Shown here: one piece after another, positions 1 to 8,060 of the stretch
Position numbering within the stretch: the stretch's first letter is position 1
Layout of the letters: each line of letters opens with the position of its first letter
DNA from: Brachionus plicatilis
Taxonomy: Eukaryota; Rotifera; Eurotatoria; Ploima; Brachionidae
Assembly (NCBI GenBank): GCA_010279815.1
Contig: QEOQ01000428.1
Span: forward strand, 47,618-60,655
Direction of reading: 5' to 3'
DNA length: 13,038 bases
Position numbers and translations under genes: made by a program
Notes under the pieces: model-generated
Told to the model about the DNA's origin: nothing
The model's input: only the letters and a program-made list of their open reading frames with translations
Database searches by the model: none

Positions 1-382
1 ATCAAAATCTTGAATTTTGTTTCTCACATTTTGTAAGCGAAACTCCAAGTCAAACTTTGGAAAATTGTCACTTTTATAATTAAGCCAATCTTTTGGAAAA
101 AAAATAAAAATATTTAAAAACCCTTTTAATTATGTCACTTACCAGAATATTTTTTGTCAACAAAAACAGGCATTAAATTGAGTCCTTCAGATTTGTTAAC
201 CTTTCTAATTAAACCTTAAAATAAAAAACAATTTAATTTAAGCTTTAGATGATTTTTGTTAGCTTACCATTGTCGTAGAAAGTATTCATAAAACGATCTG
301 CACCGATCGGATACTTTTTAATTGAGAACACGTTTCTTAATCCAATTTTGACTAATAATGAAATTGCGTTCAAAATTTTCAT
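1..382 (-). CDS. NDUFAF2/NDUFA12-family protein, copy A (partial, 3' end off window)
   Basis: Seen: exon 1 is 382-268 (ATG at 382-380), exon 2 is 214-143, and exon 3 starts at 89. The two introns (267-215 and 142-90, 53 nt each) have GT and AG ends and phase 1. The frame stays open to base 1 (92 codons), but a donor-like GTGAGA at 27-22 in phase 0 suggests exon 3 really ends at 28. The protein contains IGADRFMNTFYDN, then LIRKVNKSEG, then YSDWLNYKSDNFP. Known: NDUFA12 and its paralogue NDUFAF2 (mimitin), about 145-170 aa, share a VGxDxxGNxYY motif followed by (P/T)EWxxWL and a Pro pair. NDUFAF2 helps assemble mitochondrial complex I. Inferred: this is a divergent NDUFAF2-like member. Its GN is changed to MN, so it may be a relaxed duplicate. 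It lies 67 bp downstream of copy B on the same strand (four-exon model of B). Confidence 0.65.
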
Positions 383-433
383 TTAAATTTTTTTTCAAAT
401 AAATATCAACAAAAATCTTTTAATTCTAAAATT

Positions 434-439
434 TTTATT
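434..439 (-). terminator. Candidate poly(A) signal of copy B
   Basis: AATAAA on the minus strand, 11 nt beyond the stop of the four-exon model and about 120 nt beyond the three-exon stop. In such A/T-rich DNA the hexamer is common, so position is the only support. Confidence 0.3.
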
Positions 440-449
440 AAATACAAAA

Positions 450-947
450 TTAACTAATTACTAAAGCCATGAACTTAAATGAAACAATAAAAGCGTTAAT
501 AAGTATAATTTTGGAGATTAGCTTAAAGAAAAAAATAGATGAAAATTTAATTTTTAATCTAGTTGATATTTACACAAATCATGCTCATTTTTTGCTCGGA
601 AACATATTCTGGAAAATGGTCTGTCTTGTAATTCAACCAATCTAATTATTAATTAGATTAAAAATAATTAATTAGACAGAATAAAAATATTTTCAATTTT
701 ACCTGAATGAGATTTTCTGACGTTTAGTTGTCTCGTTGGATTACAAGTCGAATTAACCACTTTTCTAATCACTCCTTTTGGAAAAAAAATAAAAATCCTA
801 AAGAAGTCTGAATTTCTTACCATTGTCGTAGAATTCATTTCCATATTTATCATAACCTACAGGAAAATTGTATAAATTCAACCTGGCTCTAAGAAAGACT
901 TTGATTTTTTTGGTCGAATTTATTCGAAATTGCTTCAATGGATACAT
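450..947 (-). CDS. NDUFAF2/NDUFA12-family protein, copy B (complete, 3-4 exons)
   Basis: Seen: exon 1 is 947-821 (ATG preceded by AAAA), exon 2 is 774-703 and exon 3 starts at 641. Introns are 820-775 (46 nt) and 702-642 (61 nt), both phase 1 as in copy A; exon 2 is 72 nt in both copies. Unspliced, exon 3 stops at 561-559, giving 93 aa. If a phase-0 intron at 573-522 (52 nt, GTAAAT to TTTAAG) is removed, exon 4 is 521-450 and the protein is 112 aa with a hydrophobic 23-residue tail. I prefer this model because copy A has a donor at the matching place and an AATAAA lies 11 nt past that stop. VGYDKYGNEFYDN (residues 30-42) matches the family's VGxDxFGNxYY core closely; SDWLNYKTDHFP matches its TEWxxW region. 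A complex I assembly role is inferred. It is shorter than usual (145-170 aa), so the C-terminus may be lost or modelled wrongly. Confidence 0.65.
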
Positions 948-3266
948 TTTTAAGATCTAGTCAAAGCAATGGATTTAAATTTATACCCCGACTTGATACA
1001 ACAAAATGACTTGAATTCAGTAAAACTAAATAATTCTAAATTTAGAATTTTGATCACTCACTACAAGCCTGTCCATTGTTATTTTGTAGTAGTGGTTTTT
1101 TATTCAATTTCAAATTTTGAATTGTAATTTTTTTCAAATAATTCAAAAAACGCAATAAAATTTTCAAAATACTAAAAAATATTTCTTGATTTTAAATTAA
1201 TAAAAATAATAATTAGACATTTTGAGTTGTTTTATTAAAAAAAAATTAATTATTTTTCTTGTTAACAAAAGCTTTTTAAATTGTAAAATTGAATCTTCTT
1301 TTGCCAGCGGTATGATAAATTTTTGATATTAAGAATTTTTGAAATTCCTTAATTATTAAAAAATAAAAGCTAAAAAAATTTAATTATTAGTTTGGATGTT
1401 AATTAATAGTCTTGCTTTCATTTAACCGCTCTTGACTAGACACAAAAAGTTTGTTTTTCGGTCTTATTAAAATCAAATTAATAGTTAATTAAAATTATAT
1501 TAAATACAGAATTGAATTAAAAAGATTTCGTGGGACTTCATTTGGAATACACGGCAGCTGCATTAAGTCAATGAAAATTTTTTAGAAAAAGAATCAACAA
1601 TCGATTCATTTAAAATTATTTTAAAACTTTTTAAATTTTTTTTATAAAAATCATGCTAATTTATATTATATTTCGATTAGAATTGATATTTCCATCAAAG
1701 ATATTGGAAACATTTTGAGAATTTTTTTTAAATAAATTTTTTATTCAGTTTTATCATAGACATTTAATAAAATTTAATAGCGCAATAAAATATTTAATAT
1801 GAAAATTTGCCATTTGAAAATTCAAAATTTGGAGTTTTTCACTTTATAAACTTGAATATATTACCATTTAGAACTATTTTTAATTAATTAGTTGACTCAA
1901 AAAAAATTATTTACTTTTAAAAAATAAAATCTAGTAAGAAATTAATATTTTAATGTACTCAATAAAGGCCAAATAAAAAGGTAATTCAATTTATTAATCA
2001 GATATTTTAAAAATTTGTTTTCTTACTTGAATGGGATTTTCAATAAAGTAAAGACTTGGGTTGAAATGTTTCTTTTTCAAGTCAAAATTAATATTGTGGT
2101 AATCAAAGAAAACTTAGAATTGGCTAAATTGACATAAAAATTTTTATTTATTCGAGTAAAAAAAACTGTATTTTCAACAAAAAGAATATCTTTTTTATTT
2201 TGCCCATTTTTTTGGATTTGCTACTTTTGAAGTTGTTAAATGGGGATTAAAGAATACAAAAGATCAAGTTTTGTTTGAAATTTTATTTAGAATCATCATC
2301 AATCAACATCAAATTTTTTAATTTTTTTTTCTTTTCTCATTTTTTAATTATTGTTAATTATTAAAAATTGAATAAACAGAACTGAATTTTAAAAGATTAA
2401 TTAAAATTTTCAAAATTTTCAAAAAAAATCTAATCATCTTTATACAATTTTTATGCAAATAATTTTTAATTTTTTTACAGGTAATTTAAATTATAGCTTA
2501 AAATGCACAACCATATTATCAATTGGACTAAATACCAACATTGAAGCAAACATGATCTTAGTTTCTCATATTGACTGTGAGAGTTGATTTGATGACCAAA
2601 GAATAGAAGTCAGCCGTGAAGAAAAATTACAACCTTTCAGCATAAAAAGGCAAAGATGAAACGTCAAAAATCTGAAATAAAAAAAAATTATTTTTGAATA
2701 AAATTTACATCTTTTAAAAACCTCTAATTTTGAATTAATTTTTTTACAAAAAATGTGTGCCAAGTTTATTTGTGTTTTTAAAAATGTTTAAATTTACGAA
2801 TGAATTTTTTTTCAATTTTGAATTAATATCAATATTAATTATTAACATTTATTAAATTTCAAATTTTCACTGCACATGTCAAAAGCTAGTTTGATAAATG
2901 AAGCCTCAGCGCAATTCCTACCAAGCACAGCTCAGAGCTTCAGCTTTCAACTATTTTTAATTTCTTTTTTAAAAATAAATAATTTTTTCCAAAAAATTTG
3001 AACTTGATATTTTTAATTTTTATGCAATGAAAGCCAAGAAATAGGATATTTTTTTATTTTAGATAAAAAACAATTTGACTTGAGACGCTCGAAACACAAT
3101 GGTCCAATGTCAATGCAGGCCGAGAATTTTCAAAAATTCTCATTAAACTTAGTTTAAATTTAAAATTTGATAAAATAATGAGAAAATTTTCGAGGCCTTA
3201 AGGTGAACATTTTTCATTTTGTCTAAATCAAAAAATAAATAAAAGTCTATTTACAAACCAATTTAA
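948..3266. other. A/T-rich stretch with unassigned G+C-richer islands
   Basis: No gene is recognised. Most of it is homopolymer-rich A/T. Small islands of higher G+C occur at about 1530-1580, 2570-2660, 2876-2955 and 3085-3125. The plus-strand frame from an ATG at 2876 begins MSKASLINEASAQFLPS and stays open to about 3000, but no GT donor follows it. The island after a good acceptor (TTTTATTTTAG, ending 3062) reads KKQFDLRRSKHNGP and onward, then stops after about 30 codons. None of these could be linked in phase into a gene, so they may be short exons, gene relics or chance. Confidence 0.4.
979..985 (-). promoter_or_regulatory. TATA-box-like element upstream of copy B
   Basis: TATAAAT directly after a GGGG run on the minus strand, about 32 nt 5' of the copy B ATG. 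The G run sets it apart from ordinary A/T filler. A start site 25-30 nt downstream would leave a leader of only a few bases, which is odd unless the transcript is trans-spliced or starts elsewhere. Confidence 0.3.
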
Positions 3267-3461
3267 ATTTCGTTTAAGATAAGAACAAACTATCAAAGAT
3301 TGCATAACTCAAATTATTTTAAAAAAGGTGCAGTTTGGCAAGCCATTGTTGCGAGCCACCATCCCCCCTCTGATCAAATTATGCTGTCTAATTTAGAGTC
3401 TAATAAAAATGCAAATTTATCGGCTCGGACCGAGGCCAGAATGAAATTTTATTCACCATGA
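3267..3461 (+). other. Unassigned 64-codon open frame in a G+C-rich island
   Basis: An open frame with no ATG near its start covers the most G+C-rich part of the intergenic region. It reads GAVWQAIVASHHPP and later SARTEARMKFYSP before TGA. Its amino acid make-up is ordinary, unlike the K/N/F/I translations of the surrounding DNA. An acceptor-like GTGCAG ends at 3334. No good GT donor lies inside the frame. It might be a last exon, a decayed gene or part of the ankyrin gene's 5' region; I do not recognise it. Confidence 0.2.
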
Positions 3462-3486
3462 AATCTAGGTAGACAATTTTAAAATT

Positions 3487-3843
3487 TCAACTCAAATGAA
3501 ATTTAATTTCAAAAAAGAGCTTTAATCTTCTATTAGAAAAAAAAAGGTAAATTAAATATTTTTTGAATTCAAGTTGAGTTTTGAGTGAAGCGATCAAGTT
3601 TACCTTTTTGATTTTGGATTCATTTAATTTCGTAATATTCGGGATCAACAAACTTGTTCTTTGATTCAAAATTTCTTTGTAGCTTGGAAACTTTTTAAAT
3701 TTTCTTAAAGTGTTATGCAATTTTTCTCTAAATTTTAGAATAATGTTCCAAGCGAGTATCCATTTGGCATAGAAGTCTTGGCAAATGCATTGCTTCCAGG
3801 TATGTTCAAATTTTTTTTTAAATAAAATTAAAAAAAAATTTTT
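3487..3843 (-). other. 118-codon unassigned open frame on the minus strand
   Basis: The minus strand is open from 3843 to a stop at 3489-3487. The middle reads QDFYAKWILAWNII, then FREKLHNTLRKFKKFPSYKE, then LNQRTSLLIPNITKLNES, which resembles a folded, charged protein more than A/T filler. There is no in-frame ATG. A donor-like AAG|GTAAAC at 3604/3603 could end an exon; an acceptor-like TTCTAATAG follows about 70 nt on. An exon reading of the same bases exists on the plus strand at 3739-3799. I do not recognise the protein and cannot say which strand, if either, is coding. Confidence 0.22.
3739..3799 (+). other. Candidate upstream exon of the ankyrin/SOCS gene
   Basis: Flanked by a good acceptor (AAATTTTAG, ending 3738) and a strong donor (CCAG|GTATGT at 3799/3800). 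Only one frame is open, reading NNVPSEYPFGIEVLANALLP and ending in phase 1. The main ankyrin exon would need a phase-compatible acceptor; AAAG at 3931 fits the phase (start 3932) but is a weak site, while the best acceptor (TTTTCAAG, ending 3906) is phase 0. The link is therefore unproven, and the opposite strand is also open here. Confidence 0.25.
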
Positions 3844-3906
3844 TCAATAAAATTTTAAAGAAGAATTTTTTTCCAATAAAATTAAAAAAAATATTTTTTT
3901 TTCAAG

Positions 3907-5349
3907 TTTTTTAAATTGAGACACAACAAAGTGGAGAGCTGTCCAAAACTTACCAGTTTCATTGACAAGATAAACGATTTGCTGCGCAAAAATGGAAAAA
4001 ACGCGAGCCTAAAGCCGGGACCGGCCCTTCAACCAAATGACCGGCTCGGCGCCCTCATATTCGATCTAGTCCTCACCGACTACCGAGCCACCAACAAAAT
4101 AGACTTGGATTTCATGCATGACCTCTTGGCAATTATTAGCCATCTAAAAATTTTCAGTGTAAATAATGTCAAAAATTTTCTTAACCAAACTCTGGTCCAT
4201 TTTGCATGCGAAAACAACCAGGCCCAGTTGTGCCAGCTGTTGGTGGACTTTGGAGCCGATTGTGTGCAAGAAGACAATTATCTGCAGACCCCTTTGATAC
4301 TGGCAGCGAAGAGGAATTTTTTGGACATAGTTGAAATTTTTTCAGCATCTCTGGACCCAGATGGACACAAAAAAGAAATTGTCCACGCAGCCTACTACGC
4401 TTGCTGCGCCGGAAATTGCCAAATTGTACAGTATTTATTCTCGCGGTTTGGTCTTGGCACAGAAGACTTGGTGGATGAGAAGGAGTCGAGCAGGGTCAGC
4501 GAACTGAACCCACTTCACATCACCTGCTACAAATCCTACTCGGACATAGTGGTTTTTTTGCTTTCCAAATTCCGCAATGAACACCTAATTGCGGAGTATT
4601 TGAACTCAAGGTTCAACGCCTACAGAGACAGCACGGCGCTTGAAGAAACTTTTAAGGGTTTTGTTTGTCTTCAATCGACTTTCAATGCAAAAAAAATGGA
4701 TCAAGAATTCAAAATTTTTCAGTACAGAAAAATAATTAATTTTCTAGTTGAAAAAGGTGCCAGATTCTCGGCCAATTTCAGTGCGACCAATGGTCTTGTC
4801 AAACTAGGCTCTCAGTCATTCTCAAGTCCGACCAAAGATCATGATTTTTTTCACTTTTTAAACTGCTGCAATTATTTATTTAAGTTCAAACTCAAAGATT
4901 TATTTGTGTTCGTGGACTCGATGGGACTCGAGGCTATGATGGACGAGTTTGTTTGTCACATTTACTCCAGATGCCTCAAAGTAGTCAAAGATATCAAGTC
5001 AAAGTGTCTGAATGTTTTTATTGATCTGATGCTCAATTTGCACCACACAGGCCAGTATTACGTGCAAGGACGGAAGCTGCATTTTTTGAAAGAGAAAAAT
5101 GAGGACATTTTCAATTTTTTAGTTGAGACAACCAGAAAAAATTTGACTCTGAAGCATTTTAGTGCTGTTTCGATACGCAATTCGATTTCGAATTACGGAA
5201 TCGAAAAAGTCAAATGCCTAAATGTGCCCAATGAGCTCAAGAAGGAGATTTTTTTCAGCTCCTTGTCCAAAAAACATGATCCTGAGTTCGATTATTACAC
5301 ATTCCTGCTATTCAAAGCTATCGATAATAAAAAAAATTTTGTTGTTTAA
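3907..5349 (+). CDS. Ankyrin-repeat and SOCS-box (ASB-like) protein, last exon; 5' end unresolved
   Basis: Seen: an open frame of about 480 codons ending TAA at 5347-5349. The numbering here starts at the TTG at 3916, which is not a credible start. Ankyrin-like units lie near residues 91-120 (TLVHFACENN, LLVDFGAD), 121-152 (TPLILAAKRNFLDIVE), 153-180 (CCAGNCQIVQYLF), 197-226 (NPLHITCYKSYSDIVVFLL) and a partial one near 268-288. Residues 410-446 read LTLKHFSAVSIR then LNVPNELKKEIF, matching the SOCS-box layout SLxxxCxxxIR...LPxPxxLKxYL. Known: ASB proteins recruit substrates to Elongin B/C-Cullin-5 ubiquitin ligases; FEM1 proteins have a similar C-terminal box for Cullin-2. The usual BC-box Cys is Ser here. 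There is no ATG before codon 67 (4114), yet codons 1-66 look coding, so a 5' exon is missing from this model. The first coding base could be 3907, 3921 or 3932. Substrate unknown; ASB is likelier than FEM1. Confidence 0.75.
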   Translation, partial: FFKLRHNKVESCPKLTSFIDKINDLLRKNGKNASLKPGPALQPNDRLGALIFDLVLTDYRATNKIDLDFMHDLLAIISHLKIFSVNNVKNFLNQTLVHFACENNQAQLCQLLVDFGADCVQEDNYLQTPLILAAKRNFLDIVEIFSASLDPDGHKKEIVHAAYYACCAGNCQIVQYLFSRFGLGTEDLVDEKESSRVSELNPLHITCYKSYSDIVVFLLSKFRNEHLIAEYLNSRFNAYRDSTALEETFKGFVCLQSTFNAKKMDQEFKIFQYRKIINFLVEKGARFSANFSATNGLVKLGSQSFSSPTKDHDFFHFLNCCNYLFKFKLKDLFVFVDSMGLEAMMDEFVCHIYSRCLKVVKDIKSKCLNVFIDLMLNLHHTGQYYVQGRKLHFLKEKNEDIFNFLVETTRKNLTLKHFSAVSIRNSISNYGIEKVKCLNVPNELKKEIFFSSLSKKHDPEFDYYTFLLFKAIDNKKNFVV

Positions 5350-5374
5350 ATTTATTTATTTAATTTATTAAAAA

Positions 5375-5380
5375 AATAAA
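5375..5380 (+). terminator. Candidate poly(A) signal of the ankyrin/SOCS gene
   Basis: AATAAA 25 nt after the stop codon, in plain A/T-rich sequence. Such a short 3' UTR agrees with the Rab10-like gene in the same window. Confidence 0.4.
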
Positions 5381-5703
5381 ATCATTTAATTTTTAAAAGT
5401 AAATTTCTAATGGCTTATATTTTACTCAGTACTTAAAATTTTCTATTCAGTACCCATAGTTGTTTAAAAGTAACAAGTCAAGTGCAGGCTTTAAAATTTT
5501 GAATACTGAAGAAGAATTATGAAGACATTTATGGTAAAATTGCAAAAAAATTCTGACATTAGACAAACCAAGAGTATGTAAATTTTTTGATATGAAGCCT
5601 GATCTAGCAAATTTTAAAAAAAAGTCCGGACTTGGACTTTTTTTTGAGACTTTTAAAAAACTCTGTCAGTATCTAGTTATATTTTAGCTAGTACCAAATA
5701 TTA

Positions 5704-5880
5704 ATGGTCAAGACTGGAAAAATAGTAGTTATAATTGTTGGTTTTGGCAAAAAACTACATATCATTGCATTTGCTTTTAATTTAAATATTTGTGATTTCC
5801 GCGAAGTTGATTTGAAAATTGAAGACAATCGTGAAAAGGGGATGTCCAAAGATAGCAAAGCCAGCCTGAATGAGAAGTGA
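5704..5880 (+). CDS. Possible small protein or exon, 58 codons
   Basis: ATG to TGA with a G+C-richer second half. The start reads MVKTGKIVVIIVGFGKK, hydrophobic; the end is charged (REVDLKIEDNREKG, SKDSKASLNEK). An acceptor-like TATATTTTAG ends at 5687. The minus strand of the same region is also open for 36 codons behind a good acceptor (AATTTCAG, exon 5894-5782), reading NFAGSLLIQAGFAIFGHP. A K/E-rich frame gives an F/L-rich antisense, so the plus reading may be the source and the minus its shadow. No homology recognised. Confidence 0.22.
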   Translation: MVKTGKIVVIIVGFGKKLHIIAFAFNLNICDFREVDLKIEDNREKGMSKDSKASLNEK

Positions 5881-6076
5881 ACCAGCGAAATTATCTGAAA
5901 TTGATTTTTCTTTCCTCATTTTTCTTGTTTCTAATAAAACTGACAAAAGCTTTTTTTGGTATTTGATAAATATTATCCAATTTTTCGTGCATTGATGGAT
6001 CCAATCTTGAAAACGAATGTCCGATAATGAAATAATTTTTTTTTAATATTAATAATCCAACAATTAAAATTAATTT

Positions 6077-6156
6077 TAATTTTAAAAAAATTTTAATAAA
6101 AAATCGAATATAATTTTAAAAAAATTTTAATAAAAAATCGAATATAATTTTAAAAA
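6077..6156 (+). repeat. 34-bp tandem repeat, about 2.4 copies
   Basis: The unit contains TTTTAATAAAAAATCGAATA. Bases 6077-6110 are repeated exactly at 6111-6144, with a third partial copy up to 6156. The single TCG in each unit (6104 and 6138) fixes the period at 34. Confidence 0.9.
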
Positions 6157-7863
6157 TATAATTTATTAAATTTGAAAAAAAAAATAATCTGACTTAAAAA
6201 TTTATATAAAAAATCTATATTTTCTTTTAGGATAAAAAATTCGATTTTTAAAAAAGAAAAAACATTGTAAAGCTTTCTTTTTTTACATTTCAAAAATCAA
6301 TAGGATCTTTATTCGAAGTTTTTTAAGTTTTCAAGTTAAATTTATATAGTTCTTTTTCCAAGATATTTAGATTATGATACCCATTTCTATTTCTTGTTTA
6401 AAAAAATTTGGAGCCTGCTTCTTTTCTAATTATTTTGTTAATTATTATTTTGAGTTAAGCAGTAAAGAAGCAGAAGCGTAAGTGTCGTTAAGTTTTCAGC
6501 CAAAAAAATGATTTAAAAAAACTTAAATCAAGTATTTAATTTTTTCTTAATTTTAATTTCTAAATAAATCAAATTTATGTTTAAACTTTGAAATTAGGTA
6601 TTTAATAAACTCAAATAGGAAATTAAACAATCTTTTGAAAGTATTTTTTTTCTAAATGTGCTCAAAAACAATGCTCAATTTCAACACTATTTGATGGAAT
6701 TTTTTTTAAAGATTTTATCTGAAGTTCATTTCATTACCCTAAACCCAAATAATCTTTAAAAAAGTCTTTATTCACCTGATAAATTGCATGCAGAATTAGA
6801 GTAGCATTTAATTTGATTTTGTCAATTTTCTTTAAAAACTTAAGTCACTCTATAAAATATTTTTATTGATTCAAACTAATTTGAATAGCTAAATAATTAA
6901 ATTTAAGAAAAATTAAATAAAATTTCTTATCGTTAAATGAAGTAATTAAGATAATGTTAACACATAAAACATGCAACAAAGATTTTTGTTTCTAAAAAAA
7001 TAAGATCAAATATGTAGGAGATTATCTCTTTAATATATCAAAAAAATTTCGATCTGAAACCTATTTTAATCTTTAACATATTCGAAATATCAGAATATAT
7101 ATTAAGACATATTATTTTTTTTGATGAATCTCAAAAAAGTAGCAAGAAAATAAAGAAAAATATTTTTCAGCAATAAAAATCACAATTGTAATTTAAAAAA
7201 TATCCAAACAAAAAACAAATATACTGGTTTATATCAAAAATCACAAATATTCATAAGTGGGTGGGAAATTGAAAAGTGAAACTTTTCACTAAGTATTATA
7301 TTTAATTTAATTTTGTTCATATATCTAAAATCTTAAATTTTAAATTAAAAAAAAATAGTCAAATTTTTTTTTGGCTCTTTTGATGAACTTTTGGCCAAGA
7401 ATTAATTTTTAAATTTTTTGTTATTAAAGAAAATTTAAGTAAATATAAGTAAAAATTAAAATTTTTGTTTTTAAATAATTTGAGGTGGATCTCAGACAAC
7501 CTAAGGTTTGAGTGGAACAAAGTTCTTTTAAGCATAAGTTTTAAAAAAATTGAGAATAATATAAACAGGAAACAAATAATTAGTGAGGATTAATAGTTGA
7601 AAATCGAATTTTAACAATTAGCAAGAAATAAAAAAATTAATAACAGTGGAAAATTTTTTTAAAATCATGAAACTTTTGAAATTTGGTTTATTTGTATAGA
7701 TTTTCAGAAATAAAACATTTTCATTGCAAAAAAATCAATTAAAAAATAAATTTAATAGTACAGATATGATTTTTAAATATTATTTTTAAGATTTAATTTT
7801 TAAATTTTATTGCTCATCAAATATCAAATTAAAAACAATTTTTATTAAAATAATTTTAAATAT

Positions 7864-8060
7864 TTAAAAAGTACTGAAAAAATTAATAGGTTTTAGATAT
7901 TTGATGAAAGGAGCACTAGCCTTTTGATTTAACCTTGAATTGAAATTTAAAATAAATAGAAAATAATTAAAGAAAGTAAACAACCTGCAGAGGCTTTTTG
8001 AAAATATTGAAAATTTTAGAAAAAAGCTATTAGTGTTTTTGGTGAAGTCTTTTGAATGCA
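7864..8060 (-). CDS. Weak candidate two-exon small gene
   Basis: A polypyrimidine acceptor (CCTCTTTTTTTAG) ends at 8061. The exon from 8060 reads HSKDFTKNTNSFFLKFS to a donor-like TGCAG|GTTG at 7985/7984. A 51-nt candidate intron (7984-7934, ending TTCAAG) is of local intron size and is followed by LNQKASAPFIKYLKP to a stop at 7866-7864. The frame is open through the intron too, so splicing is not required. No in-exon ATG exists; an A from an upstream exon would make ATG at the junction, and a possible such donor (CTAA|GTAATT) lies near 8350. No family recognised. Confidence 0.18.

Larger units (their letters stand above)
5350..7863. other. A/T-rich intergenic stretch
   Basis: No recognised gene. 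It holds a 58-codon open frame (5704-5880), a 34-bp tandem repeat (6077-6156) and a 10-bp inverted repeat, CTGCTTCTTT at 6415-6424 against AAAGAAGCAG at 6464-6473, with a 39-nt loop. The rest, especially 6500-7860, is homopolymer-rich with no frame or motif I would trust. Confidence 0.5.

Noticed and set aside
469..645. 58-codon plus-strand ORF beginning MNLNETIKALISIILE
   Set aside because: It lies antisense to exons 3 and 4 of copy B, whose exon 3 is supported by similarity to copy A.
2566..2763. 65-codon minus-strand ORF
   Set aside because: F/L/K-rich translation of A/T sequence, no family signal; the exon-like signals inside it do not pair in phase.
3330..3420. Possible tRNA or other small RNA gene in the G+C island
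   Set aside because: No B-box-like GGTTCGAATCC and no cloverleaf could be drawn.
4080..4277. 65-codon minus-strand ORF
   Set aside because: Antisense to the ankyrin exon.
6736..6746. ACCCTAAACCC, telomere-like
   Set aside because: A single unit with no tandem array.
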